DNA of 13,527 nt from CAYWNK01 sp047639615 (GTDB taxonomy: Bacteria > Planctomycetota > UBA1135 > GCA-002686595). The notes beneath the pieces were generated by a model. That model searched no databases, was not told the origin of the DNA, and saw only the letters and a list, made by a program, of their open reading frames with translations. The stretch is from contig JBLIOL010000135.1 in the NCBI GenBank assembly GCA_047639615.1, positions 1-13,527 of the forward strand, written 5' to 3'. A program made the translations under genes and the position numbers. Shown here piece after piece: positions 1 through 7,387 of the stretch. The stretch's first letter is position 1, and each line of letters begins with the position of its first letter.

Positions 1-1918
1 CGCGACGCCAGGTCGGAACGTCCAAAAGGTACTGAGCAAGGAGCTTATCGCGCAGCTCCTGCGGAATCGCCTTGCGTACGCCCGCCGCTCCAGCAGTGAG
101 CTCGTGGGCCGCGAGTTCCTCCATCGGCATGGGCCCCAGCCCACGCACGGCAGCCCCACGCTCAGCGGTGACGCTAAGCCGGAAGCGACGCAGCTGCGCC
201 CCTGACACCGTGGAGCGCTGGAGGATCTCCGCGATGAGACGCTCATCAGGCTCGAGAGTCAGCGGCGATCCCAGCTCGAGCACGATCCGCGCGCCTCCTC
301 CAGCGTCCTTGCCGCGAGTGGTCCAACCCGTACGCGGGTCGTCGTCTAGAACCCCCTTGGCCGGTCCGTACTGCGCGTCGACGCCCTTGCCCACGATATC
401 CGCAACCGCGTGGACGATTTCCACGTCGCGTACGGCCGGGGATCCCTGCGCGTACACGCGCAGCTTGATACCGGTGACGATAAACTCACCATCGTCGGTG
501 AAGGAGAGCGCGCCGCCTTGCTTCGGTTCAGGTAGCACCTCGAGTTGCAGACCGCTGATGCGATTGAGAGCGATCGGACCTGCGGTGACGAAGTAATCCT
601 CTTGAGCGAGCCCTCCAGACTCGCAGAGCACACCACCATCCTCGTCGGCGAGCAAGCGACTGCCTTCGTCGCTATCTAGGGCCGCTGGTGGGAACGACAC
701 CCAGGGCTCGAAACCGCCGGCGACCTCGGACCTATGCGATTCGAGCCAAGCCACGAACTCGGCCTCCTGACTAGCTGAGACTCTGCGACCGGACTCCTGC
801 GCAGCGGCGAGTTCCTCTCGCGCCAACTCCAGAGTCTCGCTAGCCCGACTCGAGGTGTAGCTCAAGAAGGGACCAGCGCCGCCCCCTGCGCTCCCGGTCT
901 CGTCGATCGAATCGAAGAACGCCGAGAGGCTGTAGTAGTCGCGCTGGCTGATGGGGTCGAATTTGTGATCGTGGCACTGCGCGCACTCCAGCGTCAGCCC
1001 CAACCAAACCGTCCCTACCGTGTTCGTACGGTCACGAACGTAGTCGACGCGAGACTCCTCAGGATCTCGGCCGCCCTCACCGTTGTGCATATGGTTGCGC
1101 TGGAAGCAGGTCGCAAGTACCTGCTCGGGCGTCGCCTCGGGATACAGGTCGCCGGCGAGCTGCTGCGCCGTGAACTCGTCGAAGGGCATGTCACTCCCGA
1201 GGGCTTCAACCACCCAGTCGCGCCAAGGCCAGTTGGTGCGCGTCGCGTCCTGCTGGAAGCCGTCGCTGTCCGCGTAGCGCGCGCCATCGAGCCACCACAT
1301 CGCCATGCGCTCACCGTAATGGGGCGAGGCGAGCAGGCTGTCGACGTAGACCGTCCAATCGACCTGGGGCGAATCCGTGCCGGGCTCCGGCGGCAGCCCC
1401 GTCAGGTCGTGGGACAGACGCCGCCCGAGAGTGTGCGCTGCCGCCTGTTCGGCAAGCTCGAGCCCCTGCGTCACTAGGTAGCGCGAGACGAGCTCGTCGA
1501 TGGGGTGCGACGCGGAGTCATTGAGCTCTACCTTCACCGGAGGCAAAAATGCCCAGTGCCTCGTCCAGCCGGCACCGCCCAGGATCCAGGCCTTCAGGAT
1601 CTCCAGATCGTCGCCGCTGAGGGCCTGCTTGTGGGACTTCGGCGGCGGCATCCGGTCCAGCTCATCCTCCGCGGTCACCCGCAGCCAGAGCTCGCTCGCC
1701 GTCAAGTCCCCCGGAACGACCGCAGCGTATCCCCCAAGGTCGGCCAGCAATCCATCGCGCGTATCCAAGCGTAGCCCGGCCTTGCGCGAGTCCTCGTCAT
1801 GCCCGTGGCAGGCGAAGCACTTGTCCGACAGGATGGGACGGACTTCCGAATCGAATTCCACCCTCCTGCTGCCGAGCTGGAGAGACGCAGCAACCACAAT
1901 GCTGATGCCGATGATCAT
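1..1918 (-). CDS. PSCyt1/DUF1549 planctomycete-type cytochrome c domain protein (C-terminus beyond left edge)
   Basis: The frame is open from ATG 1918 to the window edge (639 codons seen), with an in-frame TAG just upstream of the start. Residues 1-16 look like a short export signal. A first c-type haem motif, CFACH, lies at 34-38 in a PSCyt1 context (EVRPILSDKCFACHG). A DUF1549-like stretch follows, with MPPPK near 92, YGERMAMWWLDGARYADSDG near 210-230, and a second haem motif CAQCHDHKFDP starting at Cys312. Residues about 475-585 resemble the discoidin-like insert common in these proteins (DDPRTGW near 525, RFRLSVT near 580). The DUF1553 half is presumably outside the window. Family knowledge: these are secreted planctomycete proteins of unclear enzymology, often next to sulfatases or DUF1501 genes. 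The signal lacks positive charges at its N-terminus, which is unusual. The family call is sure; the substrate is unknown. Confidence 0.93.
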   Translation of the reverse strand, partial: MIIGISIVVAASLQLGSRRVEFDSEVRPILSDKCFACHGHDEDSRKAGLRLDTRDGLLADLGGYAAVVPGDLTASELWLRVTAEDELDRMPPPKSHKQALSGDDLEILKAWILGGAGWTRHWAFLPPVKVELNDSASHPIDELVSRYLVTQGLELAEQAAAHTLGRRLSHDLTGLPPEPGTDSPQVDWTVYVDSLLASPHYGERMAMWWLDGARYADSDGFQQDATRTNWPWRDWVVEALGSDMPFDEFTAQQLAGDLYPEATPEQVLATCFQRNHMHNGEGGRDPEESRVDYVRDRTNTVGTVWLGLTLECAQCHDHKFDPISQRDYYSLSAFFDSIDETGSAGGGAGPFLSYTSSRASETLELAREELAAAQESGRRVSASQEAEFVAWLESHRSEVAGGFEPWVSFPPAALDSDEGSRLLADEDGGVLCESGGLAQEDYFVTAGPIALNRISGLQLEVLPEPKQGGALSFTDDGEFIVTGIKLRVYAQGSPAVRDVEIVHAVADIVGKGVDAQYGPAKGVLDDDPRTGWTTRGKDAGGGARIVLELGSPLTLEPDERLIAEILQRSTVSGAQLRRFRLSVTAERGAAVRGLGPMPMEELAAHELTAGAAGVRKAIPQELRDKLLAQYLLDVPTWRR

Positions 1919-1975
1919 GGGTAGATACTACAGAATCACCGCTGAGCCTCCGGCCCTCGTGCACTCGGAGCGACC

Positions 1976-2122
1976 CTACGAGGTGTATACACCCTCGAGT
2001 CGGGCAGCCCCTGATGGGTCACCAGTCGTCGCACCGAAAAGCACGATGCCCTGCCCGGCTGAGAGCAGGTTGTCGATGGCCTTGCCTAGTAGGCCATTGG
2101 CCCCCACCAAGTTGAGCTCCAC
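1976..2122 (-). CDS. Possible small ORF with strong Shine-Dalgarno, unknown function
   Basis: GTG 2122 opens a 48-codon frame ending in TAG at 1976. It is preceded by AAGGAGGAG about 7 bases upstream, one of the best ribosome binding sites in the window. The product begins VELNLVGANGLLGKAIDNLL and ends in a Gly/Ala-rich segment. The frame stays open upstream of the GTG for about 20 more codons (Gly- and Ser-rich, no ATG), so it could instead be the tail of a broken larger secreted protein. I do not recognise the family. The PSCyt gene starts 57 bases downstream, so a leader or operon role is possible. The same Shine-Dalgarno also serves a 12-codon ORF from ATG 2124 in another frame. Confidence 0.3.
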   Translation of the reverse strand: MELNLVGANGLLGKAIDNLLSAGQGIVLFGATTGDPSGAARLEGVYTS

Positions 2123-2227
2123 ATTGACTCCTCCTTCTGAGCTCGATGGTGCCTTGGTCCCACAGAGGCACCTCCTCCGTTGACTCCTGTGGCACTCAGC
2201 TACTCAGTCTGCCGTGGATGCTCCCGC

Positions 2228-2411
2228 GCTGACCTTCGACTTCGGGGCCTGAGCTGAAACTAGCGCGCGAAGCGGCCCTCCTCGGCGCACCGGGAACGTT
2301 CATGAGCCCAGAAGGTCGCCTTGCGGCCTGGGCGGACTGCCGCCGGAGTAGGCACAGCTCCATCAACCCTCTTGGGTCCAGGACTCGCACCCCTTGTACT
2401 TCCTATTCCGC
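2228..2411 (+). mobile_element. Decayed 3' end of an IS91-family element, left copy
   Basis: This stretch aligns along its length with 12793-13064 on the same strand. Shared blocks include ccttcgacttc, ggcctgagctgaa, gcggccctcctcgg, ggcacagctccatcaaccct and ggactcgcacccc. Only the last dozen codons of the transposase remain (ending LTFDFGA, then TGA at the same place as in the right copy), followed by the non-coding tail. Relative to the right copy it lacks about 65 bases after gagctgaa and has one unit of a 9-base repeat instead of three. It is a relic with no coding capacity. Confidence 0.7.
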
Positions 2412-2705
2412 AAGCGCGGGATCATCGATTGGGGGGGGGAGAAAGGTAGTCAAGGTGCGAGCTACCAGGTAAGCGGTGGTGTTTGACGTGCCCTCGAGCT
2501 TGGGTTCGTCTACCGCTTGCTGATCCTTGACTTCTCCGAGTGTAGGGGCAGATTCTCCAAGCGGTAGATCCGATCGGGAAGTAGTTGAAATCGAGGCCAC
2601 CGATTTCGGGATCACGCCCAATGCTGTATTAACGCCAGTTTACAGGGGTTAACAAAAGTTAACCTCGCCCTGGTTCCGGGCGGAGTCAACCCTTGTTACT
2701 GGAAC
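2412..2705. other. Gene-poor spacer with G9 run and unassigned 72-codon ORF
   Basis: No recognisable gene. A minus-strand frame runs from TTG 2621 to 2403 (72 aa, no clear Shine-Dalgarno, no family I know), and its last codons run into the IS91 relic. It crosses a nine-G homopolymer at 2431-2439. The right side holds the GTTAAC inverted repeat listed separately, just after the etfA stop. I regard this as degraded sequence. Confidence 0.4.
2647..2664. promoter_or_regulatory. Inverted repeat GGTTAAC-AAAA-GTTAACC
   Basis: A perfect 7-base-pair inverted repeat with a 4-base spacer lies about 40 bases past the etfA stop. Related half-sites (gttta, attaac) lie within 20 bases to the left. There is no T-run after it on the minus strand, so an intrinsic terminator is not well supported. 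A protein binding site or a weak hairpin is equally possible. Confidence 0.35.
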
Positions 2706-3248
2706 CTAGAGGCTCTGCTTCGCGGCTTTCACGGCTTCCGTGAGTGCGGGAAGAAGCTCACGTGTATCCCCAACTATTCCGTAGTCCGCCACCTTGAAGA
2801 TCGGGGCGTCGGCGTCCTTGTTGATGGCAACAATGACTTTCGACGTACGCATACCAGCGAGATGCTGGATCGCGCCGGAGATGCCAACGGCGATGTAGAG
2901 TTGTGAGGAGACGGTCTTGCCCGTCGGGCCCACCTGCTCTCCGTGGGGGCGCCAACCGGCGTCGACCACGGCTCGGCTGGCTCCGACGGCGGCGTTGCCG
3001 AAGGCGGAGGCCAGGGCATCCAAGAGGCTGAAGTTCTCGGGCTCTTTGAGTCCACGGCCGCCGGAGACCACTACGGGGGCCTCCATGACGTCGAGCTTGC
3101 TTTCGCCTTTGGCTTCGACCGAGATCACGCAGGCCTTGGGCTCGGCAGTGATGGCTTGCTCGCTGATGGCCGGCGCGTCGCCCTCGGAGGCAGGGAAGAC
3201 GTTCAGCAGGGTGGTGGCGTGAGAGGGTCGTGTGGTCGGGTGCGACAA
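2706..3248 (-). pseudogene. etfA: Electron transfer flavoprotein alpha subunit, C-terminal half only
   Basis: The frame encodes the FAD-binding domain of EtfA: VVVSGGRGL (59-67), AAVGASRAVVDAGWRPH (86-102), QVGPTGKTVSSQLYIAVGIS (105-124), GAIQHLAGMRTSKVIVAINK (125-144) and APIFKVADYGIVGD (148-161). EtfA is normally about 310-330 residues, so the N-terminal domain of roughly 140-150 residues is missing. Homology starts near NVFPA (residues 16-20, about base 3205). Everything upstream belongs to an IS5-type transposase in another frame. A TAA closes the etfA frame upstream, and the earliest start left is TTG 3248, which happens to follow GGAGGT. Without its N-terminal domain and with no etfB in view, it should not form a working electron-transfer dimer, although the domain itself looks undamaged. 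In the family, EtfAB passes electrons from acyl-CoA dehydrogenases to the quinone pool. Confidence 0.88.
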
Positions 3249-3527
3249 GCCCCACCTCCATTAACTTGAAGACCGGGTTCAGGAAGCCTTAGGTTTGCCG
3301 CAGCGGCAGGTGGAACAGGAGGCGTAGCGTGAGCGCTGTTTCAATCGCGAGGTCCGAGTACTTGAGCTAGCCGCCCCGCCTGCCATCGCGTGCCGGCTTC
3401 CACCCTGCAACCGCCTCTGGCGACAGCCAAATGGTGACGTCGCCGCGCTGAACGAGGGCTCGGTCGTATGCGGCCCAGTGGGGACTCGAGACCTAGTCTT
3501 GTACTTCGGGTGCACGCGGGAGTTCAT
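3217..3527 (-). pseudogene. IS5-family transposase remnant, N-terminal part, with two stops and a frameshift
   Basis: Read right to left with the stops ignored, the sequence gives the known N-terminal pattern of IS5-type DDE transposases. It starts at ATG 3527 with a KYKTR segment, shifts frame near 3481-3500, and continues HWAAYDRALVQRGDVTIWLS from 3480. Next come a TAG at 3367-3369, YSDLAIETALTLRL, HLPLRQT, a TAA at 3289-3291 where the family usually has Glu, GFLNPVFKLM, and finally VAPDHTTLSR ending at 3217. After that Arg the match stops and the sequence becomes etfA in another frame. The catalytic DDE core and both element ends are missing on this side. This is a dead relic that marks the breakpoint that removed the front of etfA. 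I saw no terminal inverted repeat or target duplication. Confidence 0.82.
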
Positions 3528-3774
3528 GCGGTCGGTGTGGCCGCGGGCCCGAGAAACGCAGGCCGGCCGGCCAACGCGACCCCGAGGGGTGCCCTCACGA
3601 ACCGATTCGTGCACCAACGCCGATGAACGGCTACCTTGGAAGTCGGCTTAGTTATTGAACAGGGCAGGGTTAAAGCCAAAAGAGACGGCCGTGTCCTGGA
3701 GGCCACTGGCGCGTGGACGGATTTCGCGGGGTGGTCGGGCGATTCCGCGAGGCGTAGGACTCAGGTCTTCCATC
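3528..3774. other. Spacer between IS5 remnant and M48-like gene
   Basis: I see no recognisable gene. A minus-strand 41-codon frame (ATG 3773 to 3648) begins just after the TAG of the upstream membrane-protein gene. It is rich in Pro and Arg, lacks a Shine-Dalgarno and matches nothing I know. The part next to 3527 may be the degraded left end of the IS5 element. No terminator-like hairpin with a T-run stands out. Confidence 0.35.
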
Positions 3775-4917
3775 CTAGCCGTCTGACGGAAGGTAGACCC
3801 ACAGCTCAGGCCGGCCAACGTTGCAGTGAACGGAACGGGGCAAGAGCGACAAGCCCGCGTAGGACAGATAGAGAACCATTCGAGCCAAATGCCAAGCACC
3901 AGGCTTACGAGCGCTCGGCATTTCGAGCGCTCGCAGGCGATTAGCGACGGAGGGCACCGGGTGAAAGATGCTCTCGATGCCAGCCGAGCGTTCGGGCTCG
4001 TCATCTTGGAGCTGATCCAGGATTTGCAGAGCCTGTGCCAACTGATCGCGCGACGATTCGCTCGGGGCTGCCGCAGAATCCGCAAAGAGCGCTGCACGAC
4101 GGCTAGGTGTGGGCAGTACGAAAAGGCCGAGGAAGGTCCAAAGCGTGAATCCAAGGACGGTCGTGACGAGTTCCGCTAAGGTGCCGACACCGGCGTTAGG
4201 CAAGCAACTCGCGAACAGAAAACCGGCGGCATTCCAGAGCACTGCCAGTACCAGTGACCAGCGCCAAGCACCCGACCGCAAGATGGCTTTGCGGCGTTCG
4301 ACTAGGAGCGCGAGCGCATCCGGCGGGAAAAAATCGAGCCAGCGCTCGGGCAAGACCAGGGTCCCCGATACACCGGTGAAGCCGCCAGAGAAGCCGGGAT
4401 CGTTCCCAATCAGCGAGACAGTCCTTGTCGAACCCGCACCGAGTGTTCCCCATCGATCCGCCGGAACCCGGCGCAGACCGCCTACCAACCTCGCCATGGG
4501 CTCCTGCAGCAAGACCAACAGCAAGGCGATCGCCACAAAGACAGCGATCGCGGATGGCCGTCCGCCGGCCCGACCCGCCGCGATCAAAAGGGTGCCGTTG
4601 AGCGTCGAGACCGCAATCAACACGAGCACGCCACGCAGCCAGGTACTTGCAAAACGCGAGCTAGAAAGGACCGGCCGGCCGAAACGACGCGGCAGCACGA
4701 GACCGCCCAGTACGTCGTAGGGCAGCATGACGATCGCGCCAATGGAGAGCATGCCGAAAAGCAGAAGTGCGTCGGAGCCGAGGGTGCCTCCGCGGCCCCC
4801 CAGCACAAGTGACGGTACAGCAAAGAACAGTAGCAGCGTCGCTAGGACGACTACAGTTCCCACTCCGGCAACGCCTGTCAAAAGCCGGGCTCGTGCGTAT
4901 GTCGTTGTTTTCTTCAC
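3775..4917 (-). CDS. M48-like integral membrane protein lacking the catalytic HExxH
   Basis: This is a 380-aa membrane protein. Hydrophobic segments lie near residues 14-38, 50-77, 95-117, 122-140, 217-240 and 248-270. The middle and C-terminal parts follow the M48 peptidase layout: a GFSGGFTGVSGTLVLPERWL segment (175-194), then ALLVERRKAILRSG (203-215) where ALLAHELGHxxxxH is expected, RRAALFADSAAA (273-284) where the third zinc ligand (ExxAD) should be, and IFHPVPSVANRL (317-328) matching the THPPTxxRI motif. All three zinc ligands are thus replaced and proteolysis is unlikely. The tail VHCNVGRPELWVYLPSD (363-379) looks conserved and may have its own role. The GTG at 4917 is the only start after an in-frame TAA and has a poor ribosome site. 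The gene stands 127 bases after the renalase-like gene, beyond a hairpin, so it may be a separate unit. Recollection of similar planctomycete proteins is from memory. Confidence 0.72.
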   Translation of the reverse strand: MKKTTTYARARLLTGVAGVGTVVVLATLLLFFAVPSLVLGGRGGTLGSDALLLFGMLSIGAIVMLPYDVLGGLVLPRRFGRPVLSSSRFASTWLRGVLVLIAVSTLNGTLLIAAGRAGGRPSAIAVFVAIALLLVLLQEPMARLVGGLRRVPADRWGTLGAGSTRTVSLIGNDPGFSGGFTGVSGTLVLPERWLDFFPPDALALLVERRKAILRSGAWRWSLVLAVLWNAAGFLFASCLPNAGVGTLAELVTTVLGFTLWTFLGLFVLPTPSRRAALFADSAAAPSESSRDQLAQALQILDQLQDDEPERSAGIESIFHPVPSVANRLRALEMPSARKPGAWHLARMVLYLSYAGLSLLPRSVHCNVGRPELWVYLPSDG

Positions 4918-5013
4918 CCCATCTGTTCGAACTTAGGAGGCCTTCGGATGCGTTTGCAGCCAATCTTTACGCGAGCGCGCCGCGCCCCCGCGGGACGTAA
5001 CACTGGTGGTACC

Positions 5014-5039
5014 TGGTTTCCTTGGGAGCCGGGAAACCA
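5014..5039 (-). terminator. Hairpin after the renalase-like gene, possible terminator
   Basis: An 8-base-pair perfect stem (TGGTTTCC / GGAAACCA) with a 10-base loop begins 6 bases past the stop of the renalase-like gene. Position favours an end-of-operon hairpin, but no T-run follows on the minus strand, so the intrinsic-terminator call is weak. Confidence 0.4.
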
Positions 5040-5044
5040 TGTGG

Positions 5045-6043
5045 TCAAATGAGTCGATGGGCCGCAGCTAGACCGCTCAGGTAGGCTCCCTCGATCCGTC
5101 CGCCGCAGTAGGCGTCCCCGGCCAGCAGAAGCCCGCGTTCGTTGTCGTGGAGCACCCCCATCGAAAACGCAGAATGCGGCTGGGCGAAAAGCCACAGGTG
5201 CGCGTCTCGATGGATCACCGCGGGTACAGGCAAGCCAGTGAGAAGTTCAAGCTCCTTTACAAGCAAGAAGGCGACGCGCACCGGATCTTCCTCCAGGTGC
5301 GCTTCGGTCCACTCGGCGGAGGCGTGCAATACCCAGGACTCTGCTGTGCCCCTTCCGGGCTTGCTGTTGTCGCGGGCAACCCAAGATAGCGCCGCGCCTT
5401 CGCAGAATGCGCCGTCAAAGGCTGCCGAATAGGGCTCGCCCAGACCGAGCAGCACGGCCCAGCAGGGCCGCATGGGAATCGAAGCAGCGCGCTCTCCGAG
5501 GGGCGAGTAGTTGCTGATCAGTGCGGCGGCCTGGGGTGGCGGTGTGGTAATAACAAGACGTTCGAACTCCCCGAGCTCGACACCGTCTTCACGGACCAGC
5601 TTCCATCCGCGTGACAAGCGCTCGACCGATGCGACGCGCGAGCGACAGTGAACCTCTATGTTCCGCGCCAGGTACTTTGCCAACGCGTTCATATGTGGTG
5701 TTCCCACGAAGCGCTTCGTTTCTTCAACGACTGGCCAAGAAACGCCGGCGCGCAGCGACACGACACGACCCTCCCAGCGTGCAGCGACACCCGCTCGCAA
5801 CCATGTCTCGAGCACGCTGGTGAAGTTCGGGTCGCGCGCTGTGAAGTATTGCGCTCCATGGTCAAACGCGAACGGTGCGGCTCGCCGCGAAGCGCTACGT
5901 CCGCCGGGCCCGCGTCCCTTATCGAAGACAGCCACGTCGTGGCCTGCTTCAGTGAGCGTGCGCGCGGCCGCGAGTCCGGCCATGCCTGCACCGACAATTC
6001 CTACGTGAAGACGCGCTGCGGGTGTGTGCGAACTTATTGTCAT
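5045..6043 (-). CDS. Renalase-like FAD-dependent NAD(P)H/amine oxidoreductase
   Basis: A 332-aa flavoprotein. The N-terminus carries the Rossmann FAD-binding motif VGIVGAGMAGLAAARTL (14-30), then VFDKGRGPGGRSASRR (39-54), which ends the second strand and binds FAD ribose, and DHGAQYFTARDP (61-72). The C-terminus has LLLAGDAYCGGRIEGAYLSG, the usual FAD-contact GD motif. Length and motifs fit the bacterial renalase group (COG3380), whose characterised members oxidise aberrant dihydro-NAD(P) isomers. Other amine- or carotenoid-oxidase-like roles cannot be excluded. The ATG at 6043 was chosen because it has GAAGAGGG about 8 bases upstream and the Rossmann motif follows directly; the frame extends 71 codons further upstream without matching the family. 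The start overlaps the stop of the small upstream ORF as ATGA, which points to translational coupling and membership of the transporter operon. Confidence 0.85.
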   Translation of the reverse strand: MTISSHTPAARLHVGIVGAGMAGLAAARTLTEAGHDVAVFDKGRGPGGRSASRRAAPFAFDHGAQYFTARDPNFTSVLETWLRAGVAARWEGRVVSLRAGVSWPVVEETKRFVGTPHMNALAKYLARNIEVHCRSRVASVERLSRGWKLVREDGVELGEFERLVITTPPPQAAALISNYSPLGERAASIPMRPCWAVLLGLGEPYSAAFDGAFCEGAALSWVARDNSKPGRGTAESWVLHASAEWTEAHLEEDPVRVAFLLVKELELLTGLPVPAVIHRDAHLWLFAQPHSAFSMGVLHDNERGLLLAGDAYCGGRIEGAYLSGLAAAHRLI

Positions 6044-6312
6044 GGCGAGCCCTCTTCTTTCACGATCCGTTTGACAGGTATTCCTCGGACACAAACTCCT
6101 TGAGCTGGTGTTTGCGAACCCGGGCGCTCCTCTGAAAGCCGAAGAACGCTCCCGTCCACACGACGCACCAGAATGAAACCCATAGGGAGAGGTGTAACAA
6201 CGGCGTACTCTTGGGTGAGCGCAAACCGCATCACCTGCCGATGGGGCCGTCCCCATCCAGGCCGCAACGGCCCACTGGGCGGAGCTAACAAGATGTGCCT
6301 AGAACCGTCCAT
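6040..6312 (-). CDS. Small protein of unknown function between AttH-like and renalase-like genes
   Basis: A 90-aa frame fills the 255-base space between two firm genes. ATG 6312 lies inside the end of the AttH-like gene (14-base overlap), and the TGA shares ATGA with the renalase-like start, the pattern of a coupled operon gene. An internal ATG at 6231 (MRFALTQEYAVVTPLPMGFI) is another possible start, preceded by AGG. The C-terminal 60 residues read like a compact beta-rich domain (FILVRRVDGSVLRLSEERPG, then VCVRGIPVKRIV). The first 27 residues are rich in Pro, Arg and Gly and less convincing. I see no signal peptide, no membrane segment and no family that I recognise. Support is positional: overlaps at both ends and an intact frame. 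It could be an accessory factor for the flavoenzyme or transporter. Confidence 0.5.
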   Translation of the reverse strand: MDGSRHILLAPPSGPLRPGWGRPHRQVMRFALTQEYAVVTPLPMGFILVRRVDGSVLRLSEERPGSQTPAQGVCVRGIPVKRIVKEEGSP

Positions 6313-7387
6313 CCATTGATCCGGCGTAGCCCGTTAGTTCCGCATAGCCCCTTCCCCTGTGAGTCCCCCGAAGAACCACAGGGCCTTCCCAATACGCGAC
6401 CCCCGTCGATTTCCCTGTCACGAGTTCGCTGTCGGGAACATGCGGGTCGACCTGGACCTTGAGCTGAATCGAAGAAACCTCAATCTCCCACTGGTTGGGA
6501 TACACAGCTCCGGTGCGAGGGCTCTTCCAGCTACCAGAACTTCGAATCGTGAATTCGCCGTACTCTAAGCGCCGACTGCTTCCATCCATCTCAATCAGGG
6601 TGCCCGCGGATGCTGGAGAGAGGCTTCCGTCCTCTCGCCGCAGGATAAAGACCATTAGGTCGCGACCGTCCTCAAGGTGAAGCCCGAACCAATCCCAACC
6701 CTCAACCCCCTTCTCAAGCACACTCGAGCCGTATTCGTGATCAAACCATGATTCCCCGGAGACCTGCATAACTTCCCCATCGATGCTCAATTCGCCAGCA
6801 GTCGATAGCCTTGTCCATGAGAAGTACGCGCTTGCGTTGCCCGCCTCGCTTCCCTTCGGGGAGTAGCCCTTGCGGCCGTGCAAGACGAGGGGTTTCTTCG
6901 GTTGCAATTTTAGCCGGAGCCCTATCGCGGTGGCCGCATCCCCCGCCGCGAGCGACAGCACGTCCCCCTCCGAACGAACGAGTGACCAATCCTCGAGGGT
7001 GACGTTTAGATCTCCCTCTCCTGCATTCGCCAAGGCGGAACTCGCACGGCGCAACCGTTCCGAAAATAGCGTTCGCCCGTTCTCCACATCCGTCACGGCG
7101 AGGTGCCCAGCAAGGACTTGACGCGCCCTCAGCGGAGAGGATTCCTCTGCGAGTGACTGTTTCGACAACCCCCGGCGAAATACGGTGAATTGAAAGCCAA
7201 AGCGCCGCCCCGTCGCCGATTCGACCTGTCCGGTGATGTACCACCATTCGATCAAGAAATTGGGATGTGCTCCGTGGTCCTTGGGAAACGTGAGTTCCAA
7301 GTTCGGCGTGACGCGCTCCCAATCGTCGGACACGGGACGAGCAGGCGTAAAAGCAATCAAGGGAAGGAGAAGACTAGCGAGACGCAT
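6299..7387 (-). CDS. CrtC/AttH-family lipocalin-like secreted protein
   Basis: A 362-aa protein with a signal peptide (MRLASLLLPLIAFTPA, cleavage around 16-20), so it acts outside the inner membrane. Hallmarks of the CrtC/AttH family (carotenoid 1,2-hydratase fold, two lipocalin-like barrels) are clear: LIEWWYITG (45-53), WFDHEYGSS (214-222), DWFGLHLEDGRDLMVFILR (232-250), SPRTGAVYPNQW (289-300), YWEG (332-335) and ELTGYAG (350-356). The family includes CrtC hydratases acting on carotenoids and AttH proteins encoded beside FtsX-type ABC transporters. No carotenoid genes are visible here, so the AttH role, carrying or modifying a lipophilic molecule for the transporter, is the better inference. 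Its start overlaps the permease stop by 14 bases, with GGGAG about 10 bases upstream, so the two are surely co-expressed. Confidence 0.88.
   Translation of the reverse strand: MRLASLLLPLIAFTPARPVSDDWERVTPNLELTFPKDHGAHPNFLIEWWYITGQVESATGRRFGFQFTVFRRGLSKQSLAEESSPLRARQVLAGHLAVTDVENGRTLFSERLRRASSALANAGEGDLNVTLEDWSLVRSEGDVLSLAAGDAATAIGLRLKLQPKKPLVLHGRKGYSPKGSEAGNASAYFSWTRLSTAGELSIDGEVMQVSGESWFDHEYGSSVLEKGVEGWDWFGLHLEDGRDLMVFILRREDGSLSPASAGTLIEMDGSSRRLEYGEFTIRSSGSWKSPRTGAVYPNQWEIEVSSIQLKVQVDPHVPDSELVTGKSTGVAYWEGPVVLRGTHRGRGYAELTGYAGSMDGRF

Noticed and set aside
1500..2183. Plus-strand 227-codon frame
   Set aside because: It lies antisense to the start of the PSCyt gene, whose haem motifs and domain order are unmistakable; composition is Ser/Arg/Pro-rich as expected of a shadow frame.
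2758..3261. Minus-strand 167-codon frame starting MEVGLVAPDHTTLS
   Set aside because: Only its first 15 codons are real (IS5 transposase); from 3216 leftward it reads etfA in the wrong frame.
4109..4720. Plus-strand 203-codon frame
   Set aside because: It is antisense to the M48-like membrane protein, has no recognisable motif and no ribosome site.
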